Position numbers and translations under genes: made by a program. From assembly GCF_963677315.1 (NCBI RefSeq), contig NZ_OY781939.1, positions 558,001 to 622,000 on the forward strand: 64,000 bases of DNA. Reading direction: 5' to 3'. Below the pieces are notes generated by a model, which searched no databases, was not told the origin of the DNA, and worked only from the letters and a program-made list of their open reading frames with translations. Position 1 is the stretch's first letter, and each line of letters begins with the position of its first letter. The DNA is from an uncultured Sphaerochaeta sp. (GTDB lineage Bacteria > Spirochaetota > Spirochaetia > Sphaerochaetales > Sphaerochaetaceae). Positions 17,350-30,655 of the stretch are shown here, piece by piece.

Positions 17350-18080
17350 TACAGTACCCCCTTGCTCAGATTCTGTGCGAGATCCCTGATCACCGGATTA
17401 TCGACAATCTCCCCTTCCTTCGTTACCAGGGAGGAAAAGTTTGCCAGGAAGGAGGAGTAGTCTCCCACCAACTCTTCGCTATGCTTCTGCCAGTAGGCAG
17501 GATAGGTTTCGATACTCTTGCTCTGTGCCAGGGACATCTCATTCCCCTTACGGTCACGCCAGCAAAGATCAACCAAATACGAGGAGCCCATATTGGGCAG
17601 GTTGATATTCCACTGGGTATCTTCACGTTCTACAGAGATATCAAAGGACAACACTTCCCCGGTCTCAAATCTGGTTTCCTGAACCCGAAGGAACAAGCTG
17701 CTGGGAGCCTGTCCATCCTCACCGAAGACCATTTGCTGGGAAGCCGGCGACAGGGACCAATAGGCATAAGCCCACTGAGGGTCCCGAAGCAGGAGATGGA
17801 TTGATGTATCCAGATAGGTTTCAGGCAACTGTTCAACGCCAGGGAGATCACTCAGATTCTGCTTGTCCCCCCGATAGTCGGTAAGGGAGTTGCAAAACCT
17901 GTTTCTATGGATTTTTCCCTTCTGTGCCGATGAGACTTCATCGTCTTGTTCGCCGAAGGCTTCCTCCAAGGCGTCGATGAGCTCCTCCCGATCGAGTGTC
18001 TGCCAATCTTCCAAACATTCCTGTTGGGCGATATATTGCAACTCGGTAGTAGACAAGGAATCAATATTGATGAGAATCAT
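17349..18080 (-). CDS. DUF4912 domain protein
   Basis: A 243-residue protein with no catalytic motif that I recognise. The middle (about residues 90-200) fits DUF4912, with the typical HLLLRDPQWAYAYWSLS strand and a later WNINLPNMGSSYLVDLCWRD. The N-terminal 80 residues are acidic and probably flexible. The ATG at 18080 has GGGAG 5 bases upstream and is preferred over a TTG at 18092. DUF4912 proteins often neighbour GH57 and glycogen genes, and here one directly precedes the branching enzyme, so it may bind glucan or partner the enzyme (inference). Confidence 0.8.
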   Translation of the reverse strand: MILINIDSLSTTELQYIAQQECLEDWQTLDREELIDALEEAFGEQDDEVSSAQKGKIHRNRFCNSLTDYRGDKQNLSDLPGVEQLPETYLDTSIHLLLRDPQWAYAYWSLSPASQQMVFGEDGQAPSSLFLRVQETRFETGEVLSFDISVEREDTQWNINLPNMGSSYLVDLCWRDRKGNEMSLAQSKSIETYPAYWQKHSEELVGDYSSFLANFSSLVTKEGEIVDNPVIRDLAQNLSKGVL

Positions 18081-18110
18081 GCTTACTCCCAAAAAGTATC
18101 CTGACGGATG

Positions 18111-18134
18111 TTCTTTTACGCAATCGTAAAAGAA
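18111..18134. repeat. Perfect inverted repeat between deoD and the DUF4912 gene
   Basis: TTCTTTTACG at 18111-18120 and its exact complement CGTAAAAGAA at 18125-18134 are separated by CAAT. It lies 30 bp upstream of the DUF4912 start and 34 bp after the deoD stop. It could be an operator for the glycogen genes or the deoD terminator; there is no U-tract on the deoD side, which favours an operator or a processing hairpin. Confidence 0.7.
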
Positions 18135-18168
18135 TCAACGCGCTTAGTCAACCAATGGCTCTTTTTCC

Positions 18169-18876
18169 TTAGTCAAAGAGAGTCTGCAAGGCAAGATCTA
18201 CCATCGAGTCGAAGGTAGTCTGCCTCTCCTTCGGAGCAACCTGTTCCCCGGTAAGCAGGGAGTCACTGACCGTGAGCAAAGTCAGGGCCTCAATCCTCTT
18301 GAGTCGGGCCAAGGTGTAGAGCTCGCATGTCTCCATATCTACGGCCATGGTTCCCACCGACTGTGCTATAGCTTTCTTCTCATCACCTTTCATGTCATAG
18401 AACTGATCACTGGTAAACACATTTCCCACTGCATACCCGATGCCCATTTCCTTTGCATTCTCATAGGCCCGCATGAGCAAAGGGAACGTTGCTGTCGGTG
18501 CAAATTGGTAGGTTCCGAAACGGCTCACGTTCATCCCGCTGTCAGAGTCTGCTCCCTGGACAATCAATACATCCTTGAGTTTGAGTGATTCACTCATGGT
18601 CCCACAGGTACCTACACGTACCAGGCGCTTTGCTCCATAGCTGTCGATCAATTCTTGGGCATAAATGGAAAATGAGGGCATCCCCATCCCTGTTCCTTGT
18701 ACAGAAACTCGTTGACCATGATAGAGACCGGTGAATCCATACATTCCCCGTATTTCGTTGTACTGCACCACATCCGTCAGATAGGTTTGTGCTATATGCT
18801 TTGCTCTGAGTGGATCCCCAGGCAATAAAACGGTATCGGCAATGCTGTTTTTATCTGAAACAATATGAATACTCAT
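18169..18876 (-). CDS. deoD: DeoD-type purine nucleoside phosphorylase
   Basis: Hexameric enzyme of purine salvage that splits purine (deoxy)nucleosides to base and (deoxy)ribose-1-phosphate. It is 235 residues (E. coli 239). Motifs are VLLPGDPLRAKHIA, VQGTGMGMPSFSIYAQEL, LVRVGTCGTMS, GTMAVDMETCELYTLA and TVSDSLLTGE, whose Asp is the catalytic acid. A TAGGAGG-type site precedes the ATG. It stands alone, divergent from the large GH57 gene, with about 100 bp between the two starts. Confidence 0.96.
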   Translation of the reverse strand: MSIHIVSDKNSIADTVLLPGDPLRAKHIAQTYLTDVVQYNEIRGMYGFTGLYHGQRVSVQGTGMGMPSFSIYAQELIDSYGAKRLVRVGTCGTMSESLKLKDVLIVQGADSDSGMNVSRFGTYQFAPTATFPLLMRAYENAKEMGIGYAVGNVFTSDQFYDMKGDEKKAIAQSVGTMAVDMETCELYTLARLKRIEALTLLTVSDSLLTGEQVAPKERQTTFDSMVDLALQTLFD

Positions 18877-18979
18877 GGCTTCCTCCTACCGTATCATTCA
18901 CCAGAACGCAACAATGTGCAAGATAGGGCGCCAACCGGTAGTCCGCCTTCTTGGTATTATGATATACTGGGCGAGCTAT

Positions 18980-21310
18980 ATGAAAACAAACAAATCGGAC
19001 AAGACGTCCCTGATCCTTCATGGACATTTCTATCAACCACCAAGAGAAAACCCCCAGACGGGACTCATCGGCAAACAGCTTACTGCAAGCCCCTTCCCAG
19101 ACTGGAATGAACGTATACATGCAGATTGCTACAAGGCAAACAGCCTCTCTCGATATCTCTCTGGAGTCAGGAGAATCCTCAGCCTGACAAACAACTACGA
19201 GTACCTGAGTTTTAATTTCGGGCCTACTCTGCTCAGCTGGATGGAGAAATACCATCAGAATACGTATCATCTCATCCTGGAAGCAGACAGAATAAGCAAA
19301 GAACGTCTCGGCTTTGGAAATGCCATTGCCCAAGCGTACAACCATACCATTCTCCCGCTGTGTACCGAAGAGGACGCAAGGGTCCAGATCCGTTGGGGAC
19401 TGGAAGACTTTGCACAACGTTTTTCCAGGAAGGCTGATGGGATCTGGCTACCGGAGACAGCAATCAGCCCTATGGTTATCGACATCCTCGCTGAGGAAGG
19501 TGTTTCCTACGTCATCCTGTCCCCTTGGCAGTGCAAGGCAATCGAAGACAAGAAGAAGGGAACCATTGACCTGGAAGGCAGAGGTGCCCCCTATGACAGA
19601 CCATTCCTCTTGCGAGGAGCCAAGGGTAAGACCATCAGTGTATTCTTCTATAATCCCCAGTTGGCTGAAGGCATCAGCTTCGGACACTACCTGAGGGACG
19701 CCGACTCACTCTACCAGCGTCTGGTTTCCATCAGGGAAGATGAGAACCCCAGCCTTATTCATACCGCTACCGATGGAGAGATCTACGGCCATCATGAGCC
19801 CTATGGTGATATGGCCCTCTCTGCCCTGATCAGGAAGGTCGAAGAGCGAGATGACTTTAGGTTCACCAACTATGCCGCCTATCTCAAGGATCATCCGGCT
19901 ACAGAGATGGCTTACCTGCATGACGGAGAAGAAAAAAGGGGTACCAGTTGGTCCTGCAGCCATGGCGTTTCGCGGTGGTACAAAGATTGTGGTTGTCACA
20001 CAGGCGGTGAAGAGAGCTGGAACCAAGCATGGAGAACCCCGCTTCGCCTCGCTTTCGATAATCTCTCAAGAGAAATCGATGTAATTTTTGCTGATGAAGT
20101 GCAGAAAATCTTGGGCAAAGACGTTGATTCCAGAGAAATTCTCTACCAATTCTCCCCGGTTGCCAGCCATCTCAAGGATATGAACAGCTTCCTCTCTTCA
20201 TTTACGGATGATGCTGGAAAGAAACATAGGTTGGCGATGTTGCTGGAGGGGCAGAAATACAAGCACTTCTCCTACACCAGTTGTGGTTGGTTCTTCAATG
20301 ACCTAGCCGGACTGGAACCGAAACAAAATATTGCCTACGCTCTCATGGCTGTCGATCTATACAATCCGTTCAGCCGGAAAGATCTTCTGGGGCAACTTCT
20401 GGAAGATCTGAGCAGGGCAAAGGCAAACAGGAAACAAGACGGGACTGGCAAGACCCTTGCCAAGGAACTTTTGCATACACTTCCCGGTGAAGTAGAGGCA
20501 GCACTTTTCTTTGCGCTCAATCGTCGTATCGCTGAGAAAGAGGACCATGAGGAAATCTATGGATGGTTCCATTTGGATTCATACACAGAAGTGGATGAAC
20601 ACACTGAGCGGCTCCTAGTCACCAATACAGAGACGCTGACTCATTACATCTGTACGGCACGTGACCCAAACCCTGCACAGGCTACGCTTGAGTATCTCAT
20701 GGAGGTTCAAGAGGAAGGCTCTGATACAGTCAAGACCACGAACATCGGGCATAAGCAGATCCCCTTGCGCATGCGGGACCAACTATTCGACCAGATTGAC
20801 AGAAGTGTATGCTCCCTTGACTATGATGCTCTCAGGAGATTGTCAAAAAACATTTTCCACTATGCCACACTGGCAAAGCATGTACCATATCTACCAATGG
20901 GGTCCCTCTATGAAGAGCTGATAGGTTCATCCTTGAGTTCCATCAAGAGTTTGTTCATGTATGGCAGCTTGGACAAATGGGATGAATACAAACAGGATTT
21001 CGCCTTGATGCTTGAATTCCTCAAGAAGTATGGAAAACAGCCGGATATAGATCTGGTCGCTACAATCTTCCACACCCAAATGACGAATCTGGGTGAGAAA
21101 ATTCAGGAACACGGTCTGTATGAGGACAATATTCGTTTCATTCTGGAGTTCTTGCAGATTGTACGGGAGAGAGGATTCCAACCTGACCTCACCGCATTAC
21201 AGAATGCAGTATATCCATATGTAAACATGCAAAAGCAACCGAAGGAAGAGGACATTACCTCAATCAACGCATTGGCGAAGGAATTGAACTTCGATATCTA
21301 TATCAATTAA
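18980..21310 (+). CDS. GH57 glycoside hydrolase with DUF3536 domain
   Basis: A 776-residue cytoplasmic protein of the alpha-amylase/alpha-mannosidase branch of GH57. The N-terminal motif SLILHGHFYQPPRENP is typical of the DUF3536 subgroup. The likely nucleophile is Glu in GIWLPETAIS, and the acid/base Asp is in ATDGEIYGHHEPYGDMAL. The C-terminal half is helical and is the DUF3536 region. The start is the Met just before KTNKSDKTS; an in-frame ATG at 18959 would add 7 residues, and neither start has a strong ribosome site. It is convergent with the GNAT gene (4 bp overlap). Substrate is unproven; the nearby branching enzyme suggests alpha-glucan. Confidence 0.85.
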   Translation: MKTNKSDKTSLILHGHFYQPPRENPQTGLIGKQLTASPFPDWNERIHADCYKANSLSRYLSGVRRILSLTNNYEYLSFNFGPTLLSWMEKYHQNTYHLILEADRISKERLGFGNAIAQAYNHTILPLCTEEDARVQIRWGLEDFAQRFSRKADGIWLPETAISPMVIDILAEEGVSYVILSPWQCKAIEDKKKGTIDLEGRGAPYDRPFLLRGAKGKTISVFFYNPQLAEGISFGHYLRDADSLYQRLVSIREDENPSLIHTATDGEIYGHHEPYGDMALSALIRKVEERDDFRFTNYAAYLKDHPATEMAYLHDGEEKRGTSWSCSHGVSRWYKDCGCHTGGEESWNQAWRTPLRLAFDNLSREIDVIFADEVQKILGKDVDSREILYQFSPVASHLKDMNSFLSSFTDDAGKKHRLAMLLEGQKYKHFSYTSCGWFFNDLAGLEPKQNIAYALMAVDLYNPFSRKDLLGQLLEDLSRAKANRKQDGTGKTLAKELLHTLPGEVEAALFFALNRRIAEKEDHEEIYGWFHLDSYTEVDEHTERLLVTNTETLTHYICTARDPNPAQATLEYLMEVQEEGSDTVKTTNIGHKQIPLRMRDQLFDQIDRSVCSLDYDALRRLSKNIFHYATLAKHVPYLPMGSLYEELIGSSLSSIKSLFMYGSLDKWDEYKQDFALMLEFLKKYGKQPDIDLVATIFHTQMTNLGEKIQEHGLYEDNIRFILEFLQIVRERGFQPDLTALQNAVYPYVNMQKQPKEEDITSINALAKELNFDIYIN

Positions 21311-21582
21311 TTGGCAATGAGTTTGGACAGCTCGGGATCCTCCTCAAGGACCATCTGGGCATAGGAACAGAGGGGAACGATCAGTTTTCCCTCTTTCCTT
21401 ACCTGTTCCACAACAAGCATTACCAACTTCCTTGCTATTCCCTGTCCCCTCAGGCTGGGAGAGACATAGGTGTGGTCGATCGCAATACGCTTATCCCCGA
21501 GGGGGCGCATGGTGATTCTGGCCATGGGAATCTCATTCTCTTCACCATAGGCAAATCCATTATCTGCTTTGTAATAGTCCAT
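21307..21582 (-). CDS. Small GNAT-fold acetyltransferase (YjdJ/NATD1 type)
   Basis: A 91-residue minimal GNAT protein. It has the IDHTYVSPSLRGQGIARKLV acetyl-CoA pyrophosphate loop, preceded by a strand with MARITM and followed by LIVPLCSYAQ. This is the compact NATD1/YjdJ group, whose natural substrate is not known. Its start abuts the recN stop, so it is probably the last gene of the nadK-recN transcript. Confidence 0.85.
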   Translation of the reverse strand: MDYYKADNGFAYGEENEIPMARITMRPLGDKRIAIDHTYVSPSLRGQGIARKLVMLVVEQVRKEGKLIVPLCSYAQMVLEEDPELSKLIAN

Positions 21583-23258
21583 CAGTTCCTCCCTGCTTGC
21601 AGTAGCTTCTTTGCATGCCCAAGGCTTTCGCTACTGGAATCATCACCACTGAGCATCCTTGCTATTTCCTTTTGACGTTCTTCCTCTTCCACACTTCTGA
21701 TCATGGAGTAACTCATCTGGTTTCGTATCTCCTTGTGCACCACCAGATGGGTATCTGCCTTGCTTGCAATGGAAGCAAGGTGGGTAATGACAATAACCTG
21801 ATGGGAACGGCTGAGGTTCATCAGCTGGTCAGCTACAGAGAGCGCCACGCTGCCTCCAATACCGGCATCAACCTCATCAAAGATCAGCGTAGGTACCGCA
21901 TCACTCTCTGCCAGGCTGGTTTTCACTGCAAGCATGATACGTGACAGCTCCCCTCCACTGGCTACATCCTTGATGGAACGCATTTCCAGCCCAGGGTTTG
22001 CACAGATATCATAGCTTACCTCATCAATTCCCTGTGGTCCTGGTTGTATCTGGGTGAAGGCGATAGAGAAGCGTGCCTCCTTCATCCCAAGGGTCCTGAG
22101 TTTCTGCTCGACCTGGGAGGAAAGCCTCTGTGCTGCCTTCTGCCGCTTTTGTGAGAGCACTTGTGCTTCTCTGGCAACCATCTCTGCTGCAGAAGCAATC
22201 TGTTTTTCCAGTTTGCTCAGCCAGATTTCCTGTTCCTCACTAAGATTGAGGCGACTCTGGCTCTCCTGGGAGAAGGCACAGACCGCTTCAAGTGTGTGAC
22301 CATATTTTTTCTTCAAACGTTGCAGGCTGGCCAGCCTGCCTTGCAACCTGTCGAGCTCTTCCTCACTGTAGCTCATGGATGAGCGGTAGTCGCGGATACT
22401 CTCATAGATATCTTCGATCTCGATGGTAGCACTTTCAAGACGGGAAACATACTCGGCCAAGGATTGGTCGGCTTTTGCAGCATTGGAAATCTCGGAACTT
22501 GCAAGCGAGAGAGAGGCAAGGGCACTGGTCCCCACCTCTCCACCGTGCAGTACTCCAATGGCTGAGCTCAAGGATTCATGGATCTGCTCATAGCTAGCGA
22601 TCACCCTAACCTGCTCAGCTATCTCGTCATCTTCTCCTACTTTTGGATCTATCTTTGCAATCTCTTCAACAGCAAACCGAAGAAAATCCTCTTCCTTCTG
22701 TGATTGTTCAAGCTGTTGTTTCTTCTTCACCAGTTCATCTTTCAGTGCCTGGTATGATTCATATGCAGTACGGTAGGCACTCCTCTCTTCCTCGCAATTT
22801 CCATAGACATCAAGCACCGCAAGCTGGTTTGCCGCGCTGAGCAAACTCTGGTGATCCCTCTGTGCACTGATATCAAGCAGTTCCTTGCTGATCGCAGCCA
22901 ACTCTGTCCGGCTGGATAGACGACCTTGCAAGGATACCGAGGAACGTCCATTATTCTTGATGGTCCTGCTTACGATCAGGCTCTCATCGCCAATGGAAAT
23001 GCCTTCCCGTTCGAGATACGCTGCCAAGTTGGGAGGATAGGGAGGTTCCAGGGCGAAGGAGGCTCTTACCGTTGCACTCTCCTGCCCGCTTCGGATGGAT
23101 TGTACTTCGGTTTTCTCCCCGAGCAGCAGGGAAAGTGCTCCCAGAATTATTGACTTTCCTGCGCCGGTCTCACCAGTTATCACCGTAAATCCATCAGGAA
23201 ACTCAATGACACTGTCTTCGATCAGTGCATAGTTGTGTATTTCAAGCCGCTCAAGCAT
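21582..23258 (-). CDS. recN: RecN, SMC-like DNA repair ATPase
   Basis: A 558-residue protein of double-strand-break repair. The N-terminal ATPase half has Walker A ITGETGAGKS at about residues 27-36. The middle (about 150-370) is a long coiled coil. The C-terminal half has the ABC-like signature VASGGELSRIMLAVK and Walker B LIFDEVDAGIGG. It overlaps nadK by 8 bp, an adjacency seen in many bacteria. Confidence 0.97.
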   Translation of the reverse strand: MLERLEIHNYALIEDSVIEFPDGFTVITGETGAGKSIILGALSLLLGEKTEVQSIRSGQESATVRASFALEPPYPPNLAAYLEREGISIGDESLIVSRTIKNNGRSSVSLQGRLSSRTELAAISKELLDISAQRDHQSLLSAANQLAVLDVYGNCEEERSAYRTAYESYQALKDELVKKKQQLEQSQKEEDFLRFAVEEIAKIDPKVGEDDEIAEQVRVIASYEQIHESLSSAIGVLHGGEVGTSALASLSLASSEISNAAKADQSLAEYVSRLESATIEIEDIYESIRDYRSSMSYSEEELDRLQGRLASLQRLKKKYGHTLEAVCAFSQESQSRLNLSEEQEIWLSKLEKQIASAAEMVAREAQVLSQKRQKAAQRLSSQVEQKLRTLGMKEARFSIAFTQIQPGPQGIDEVSYDICANPGLEMRSIKDVASGGELSRIMLAVKTSLAESDAVPTLIFDEVDAGIGGSVALSVADQLMNLSRSHQVIVITHLASIASKADTHLVVHKEIRNQMSYSMIRSVEEEERQKEIARMLSGDDSSSESLGHAKKLLQAGRN

Positions 23259-24114
23259 GCAATCCTCCCCCGGACCAATTTAGTTTATCACGTAATACTT
23301 CTATATAGTTACGCCTTTCGCTTGCGACCAGCAGTGCCTTGCTCTGCGATTTTTCCACAACGATCATATCATCTTCCTGCAAGCAGAAATTTTGTTGTCC
23401 GTCCACGGACAGCATCAATCCGGTTCTCTGCCCTTTTGGAATGGTCAGAGTGATGGTTGAATCCCCACTTACCACCACTGGCCGGTTGGACAGGGTGAAT
23501 GGACAAATCGGGGTTATAATCAAGGAGGTGAGATCCACATCCAGTATAGGACCTCCGGCTGCAAGACTGTAGCCTGTGGAACCGGTTGGGGTTGCGATGA
23601 TCATGCCGTCTGAACGAAAAAATCCTGCCTCGGTTGACCCGATACGCAGCGAGAGACTGACGACTTTACTGATACCACTGGAGGATACCACCATCTCATT
23701 CAGTCCATGAGCGGTGAATACCTTCTTGCCTTTCCTGAATACCCCTACCCTGATCATCAATCTTCTGCTGATGGTGTTCTTTCCTTCCAAGAAGTAATCA
23801 ATAGCTTCCTGCCACTCCTCCACCGATATCTCCGTGATGTAACCAAAGGTTCCTACGTTGATGGCAAGGATGGGGATTCCCAAATCCTGGAGGTAGCGCG
23901 CACAGTAGAGTACCGTCCCGTCCCCTCCAAGGCAGATGACCAAGTCGGTGTCCTTATTCACGACCAAGGGCTCGTTTCCCCTGTTCGTTCTGCTTACACT
24001 ACTTTCAATCCCCTTCTCAGCAAGGTAGTCGACAATTGTCTGGGAGAGGGTATGGGATGTCTTCTTGCTCCAGTTTGCAATGATCAATACATGACGTACC
24101 TGTCTCTGTTCCAT
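23251..24114 (-). CDS. nadK: NAD kinase
   Basis: A 287-residue enzyme that phosphorylates NAD to NADP in the cytoplasm. The GGDGTVL motif with the catalytic Asp, INVGTFGYITE, and the TPTGSTGYSLAAGGPI nucleotide loop are present. It lies 10 bp after the DegT-fold gene and overlaps recN. Confidence 0.97.
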   Translation of the reverse strand: MEQRQVRHVLIIANWSKKTSHTLSQTIVDYLAEKGIESSVSRTNRGNEPLVVNKDTDLVICLGGDGTVLYCARYLQDLGIPILAINVGTFGYITEISVEEWQEAIDYFLEGKNTISRRLMIRVGVFRKGKKVFTAHGLNEMVVSSSGISKVVSLSLRIGSTEAGFFRSDGMIIATPTGSTGYSLAAGGPILDVDLTSLIITPICPFTLSNRPVVVSGDSTITLTIPKGQRTGLMLSVDGQQNFCLQEDDMIVVEKSQSKALLVASERRNYIEVLRDKLNWSGGGLHA

Positions 24115-24124
24115 AGTTGACTCC

Positions 24125-25156
24125 TTACGGTAGGTGGCTGATGACCTTCATCAATAACTCAGTATCTGATTGTTTCAGGAATGGGTAAAGAGGAAGCGAT
24201 ATTCCTCTGAGATGGGGAGGCAGGGCCTTCGGGAAAAGATCAAATCGGTCTTTGTACCCCTTAGCCAAGGTGTCTGAGAACGTTTTCTGTGCAGAAACCT
24301 GATACTTGTTCGCAAATTTGATGGCATCCTCGGCTCTGGAGTCCAAGACAACACAGAACCCATATCCATTGGGCTTGAAATCTATGTTCCCAATTCCATA
24401 CAGCTTGTGTTCAGTCTTGAGAAGCGCATTGGAAAAAAGCGTATAGAACTCCCTTCTCTTGGAAAGATGGTCATCAAGGTTGGAAAGCTGGATCAATCCC
24501 AGTGCAGCATTCATATCGGGAAGTTCCACATACTCCCTATATTCACGGAATAGTGCAGTGAGTGTCTTCTGGTAATCACCATGCATGATTGCCAATACGG
24601 CGCCTCCAGCTGCACTAACCACTGCATCCTCTTCCAATGCACACACAACCAGGTCTCCGAACCCACCAGCTTTCTCCTCGTCAAAGCAACTACCAAGGCT
24701 TTGGCTGATGTCCTCAATGACAGGAACTCCAAGTGATCGGTATTCACAATGCAGTGGTATCTGGCACATTGGCTCATGAATCAAGAGTGCCTGTGCTCCT
24801 TCCTCGACAAGGCGAGACGCCTCGCCCTGGCTGAGACAACCACTCTCCTCATCTATGTCACCGAGTACCAATTCAAGTTGCATTTCTTTTGCTATTGAGG
24901 CGTAGAGTGAAGGAGAGAGCACACTCACTCCTACTTTTGCTCCTGGTGGAAGCGAGAACGTGAGCAATGCTGCACGCAAGGCATCAGGATAACTGCGAAG
25001 AGCAATCCCTTCACCGGCTCCAATATAGGTACAAAACTGTTTCAGAAACTCATTCTTGCGTTCTCCCGGCCCAATACGTTCATCTACCATGGTCTGCAAT
25101 ACTGCATCCATGTCTTTCCTGCGTAGGGTCGGTTTATAGAATGGGATTAAAGCCAC
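24125..25156 (-). CDS. DegT/DnrJ/EryC1-fold protein lacking the PLP lysine
   Basis: A 343-residue member of the fold-type I sugar aminotransferase family. It opens IPFYKPTLRRKDMDAVLQTM, matching the family start, and has VIEDISQSLGSCF where the family has VIEDaAqalGa. The next block reads DLVVCALEEDAVVSAAGG. Aligned without gaps to the family pattern SFH..K.....EGG, the Schiff-base lysine is Asp and the following Glu is Ala. It therefore probably does not act as a PLP aminotransferase. The start is GTG at 25156, with GAGGAGG 5 bases upstream; the longer open frame runs into 5S rRNA. It lies between the rRNA terminator and nadK. Confidence 0.75.
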   Translation of the reverse strand: MALIPFYKPTLRRKDMDAVLQTMVDERIGPGERKNEFLKQFCTYIGAGEGIALRSYPDALRAALLTFSLPPGAKVGVSVLSPSLYASIAKEMQLELVLGDIDEESGCLSQGEASRLVEEGAQALLIHEPMCQIPLHCEYRSLGVPVIEDISQSLGSCFDEEKAGGFGDLVVCALEEDAVVSAAGGAVLAIMHGDYQKTLTALFREYREYVELPDMNAALGLIQLSNLDDHLSKRREFYTLFSNALLKTEHKLYGIGNIDFKPNGYGFCVVLDSRAEDAIKFANKYQVSAQKTFSDTLAKGYKDRFDLFPKALPPHLRGISLPLYPFLKQSDTELLMKVISHLP

Positions 25157-25233
25157 AGGTTCCTCCTCGGGCAAGTATAGCCGGATTCCTTGGCAATTGA
25201 AAGGTACAAAATGGGGAGGAGAACTCTCTCTTA

Positions 25234-25261
25234 ATAAAAATACCCTCCGGTAAGGAGGGTA
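25234..25261 (-). terminator. Terminator of the rRNA operon
   Basis: On the minus strand, TACCCTCC, a 5-base loop and GGAGGGTA form a perfect 8-pair stem followed by TTTTTATTAAG. It is 19 bp beyond the 3' end of 5S. Confidence 0.9.
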
Positions 25262-25279
25262 TGAAGGGAAAAAGAAAAA

Positions 25280-25395
<116 letters not shown>

Positions 25396-25465
25396 GGCCA
25401 ACGCCTGGGAGCGCGAGGGATCTCGCACGACCGGCCTTGGCAGCCCTGGGATTGGAATAATGATA

Positions 25466-28404
<2,939 letters not shown>

Positions 28405-28455
28405 TATCATTCTTCCAATCCCTGCGCTAAAATGTTTCAAAAATCTTCTTCTCTC

Positions 28456-28529
28456 TGGAGGCAAGGGGATTCGAACCCCTGACCCTCGGCTTGCAAAGCC
28501 GATGCTCTAGCCAGCTGAGCTATGCCCCC
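28456..28529 (-). tRNA. tRNA-Ala (anticodon UGC)
   Basis: Located in the 16S-23S spacer. On the minus strand it runs from GGGGGCATAGCTCAGC to TGCCTCC plus discriminator A. The acceptor, D, anticodon and T stems all form, and the anticodon loop is TTTGCAA. CCA is not encoded. It is the only tRNA in this spacer; no tRNA-Ile is present. Confidence 0.96.
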
Positions 28530-28677
28530 GCTGAAGCCTATGCACCATCACACAAGGAAGAGATGAGAACAGGAAGTCCACGCCCCCTTCAGGGCCATTG
28601 TTGCAGGACTTGCACCTGCTGGTCGACGACCGTTGGTTGGGTCCGGCTGTGAGGGCCGGGCCCGGCCTTTCTTATTC

Positions 28678-30218
<1,541 letters not shown>

Positions 30219-30655
30219 TAGCATTTCCGGGCCCGAGGGCCCGGCTTACTTTACTTTTAAGTTTTCCCTGTAATTCTCGCACGAACGTAGCTTTTCAACT
30301 ATCGTTCTCATTTCTTGTGAATTGACTGGGAAGCCCCTCAAGGGTTGCTTCCTTCCTATTCTCATCTCTTCCCTGCGCTCTGCTTTCATAAATCTTCCCG
30401 CTCCCCTTTCGGGAGGCGCTCGGTCAACTTACCCGATTTGCCGCCTGTCCGTCAAGGCCCTTGTGAGCCTTTTTTCCAAAGCTCCCGAGGAAGCTTTCCG
30501 GCGGCCGGCGTAGGCCGACAAGAAGCGACTATACAGGACTTCCCAAGTACTGTCCAGTAGGTTTGTGAAAAATATTGTGCAAAGTATCGTTCTTGATATG
30601 CTTGCCCAAACCATTCGTTGGCAATATGATTGCCCATCGAAGGAGCAACGTTCCC
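30219..30655. other. rRNA leader and divergent spacer
   Basis: This 437-bp stretch has no gene. From the predicted rRNA start near 30521 down to 16S it is a transcribed leader of about 300 nt with several GC-rich hairpins, among them GGGCCC repeats next to 16S. The part from 30557 to 30655 should hold the promoter of the MATE gene on the plus strand; only weak hexamers (TTGTGC followed by TATGCT) are visible there. Confidence 0.6.
30528..30556 (-). promoter_or_regulatory. rRNA operon promoter
   Basis: On the minus strand, TGGACA (30551-30556) and TATAGT (30528-30533) are separated by exactly 17 bp. This is one mismatch from each consensus hexamer, about 310 bp upstream of 16S. Confidence 0.8.
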
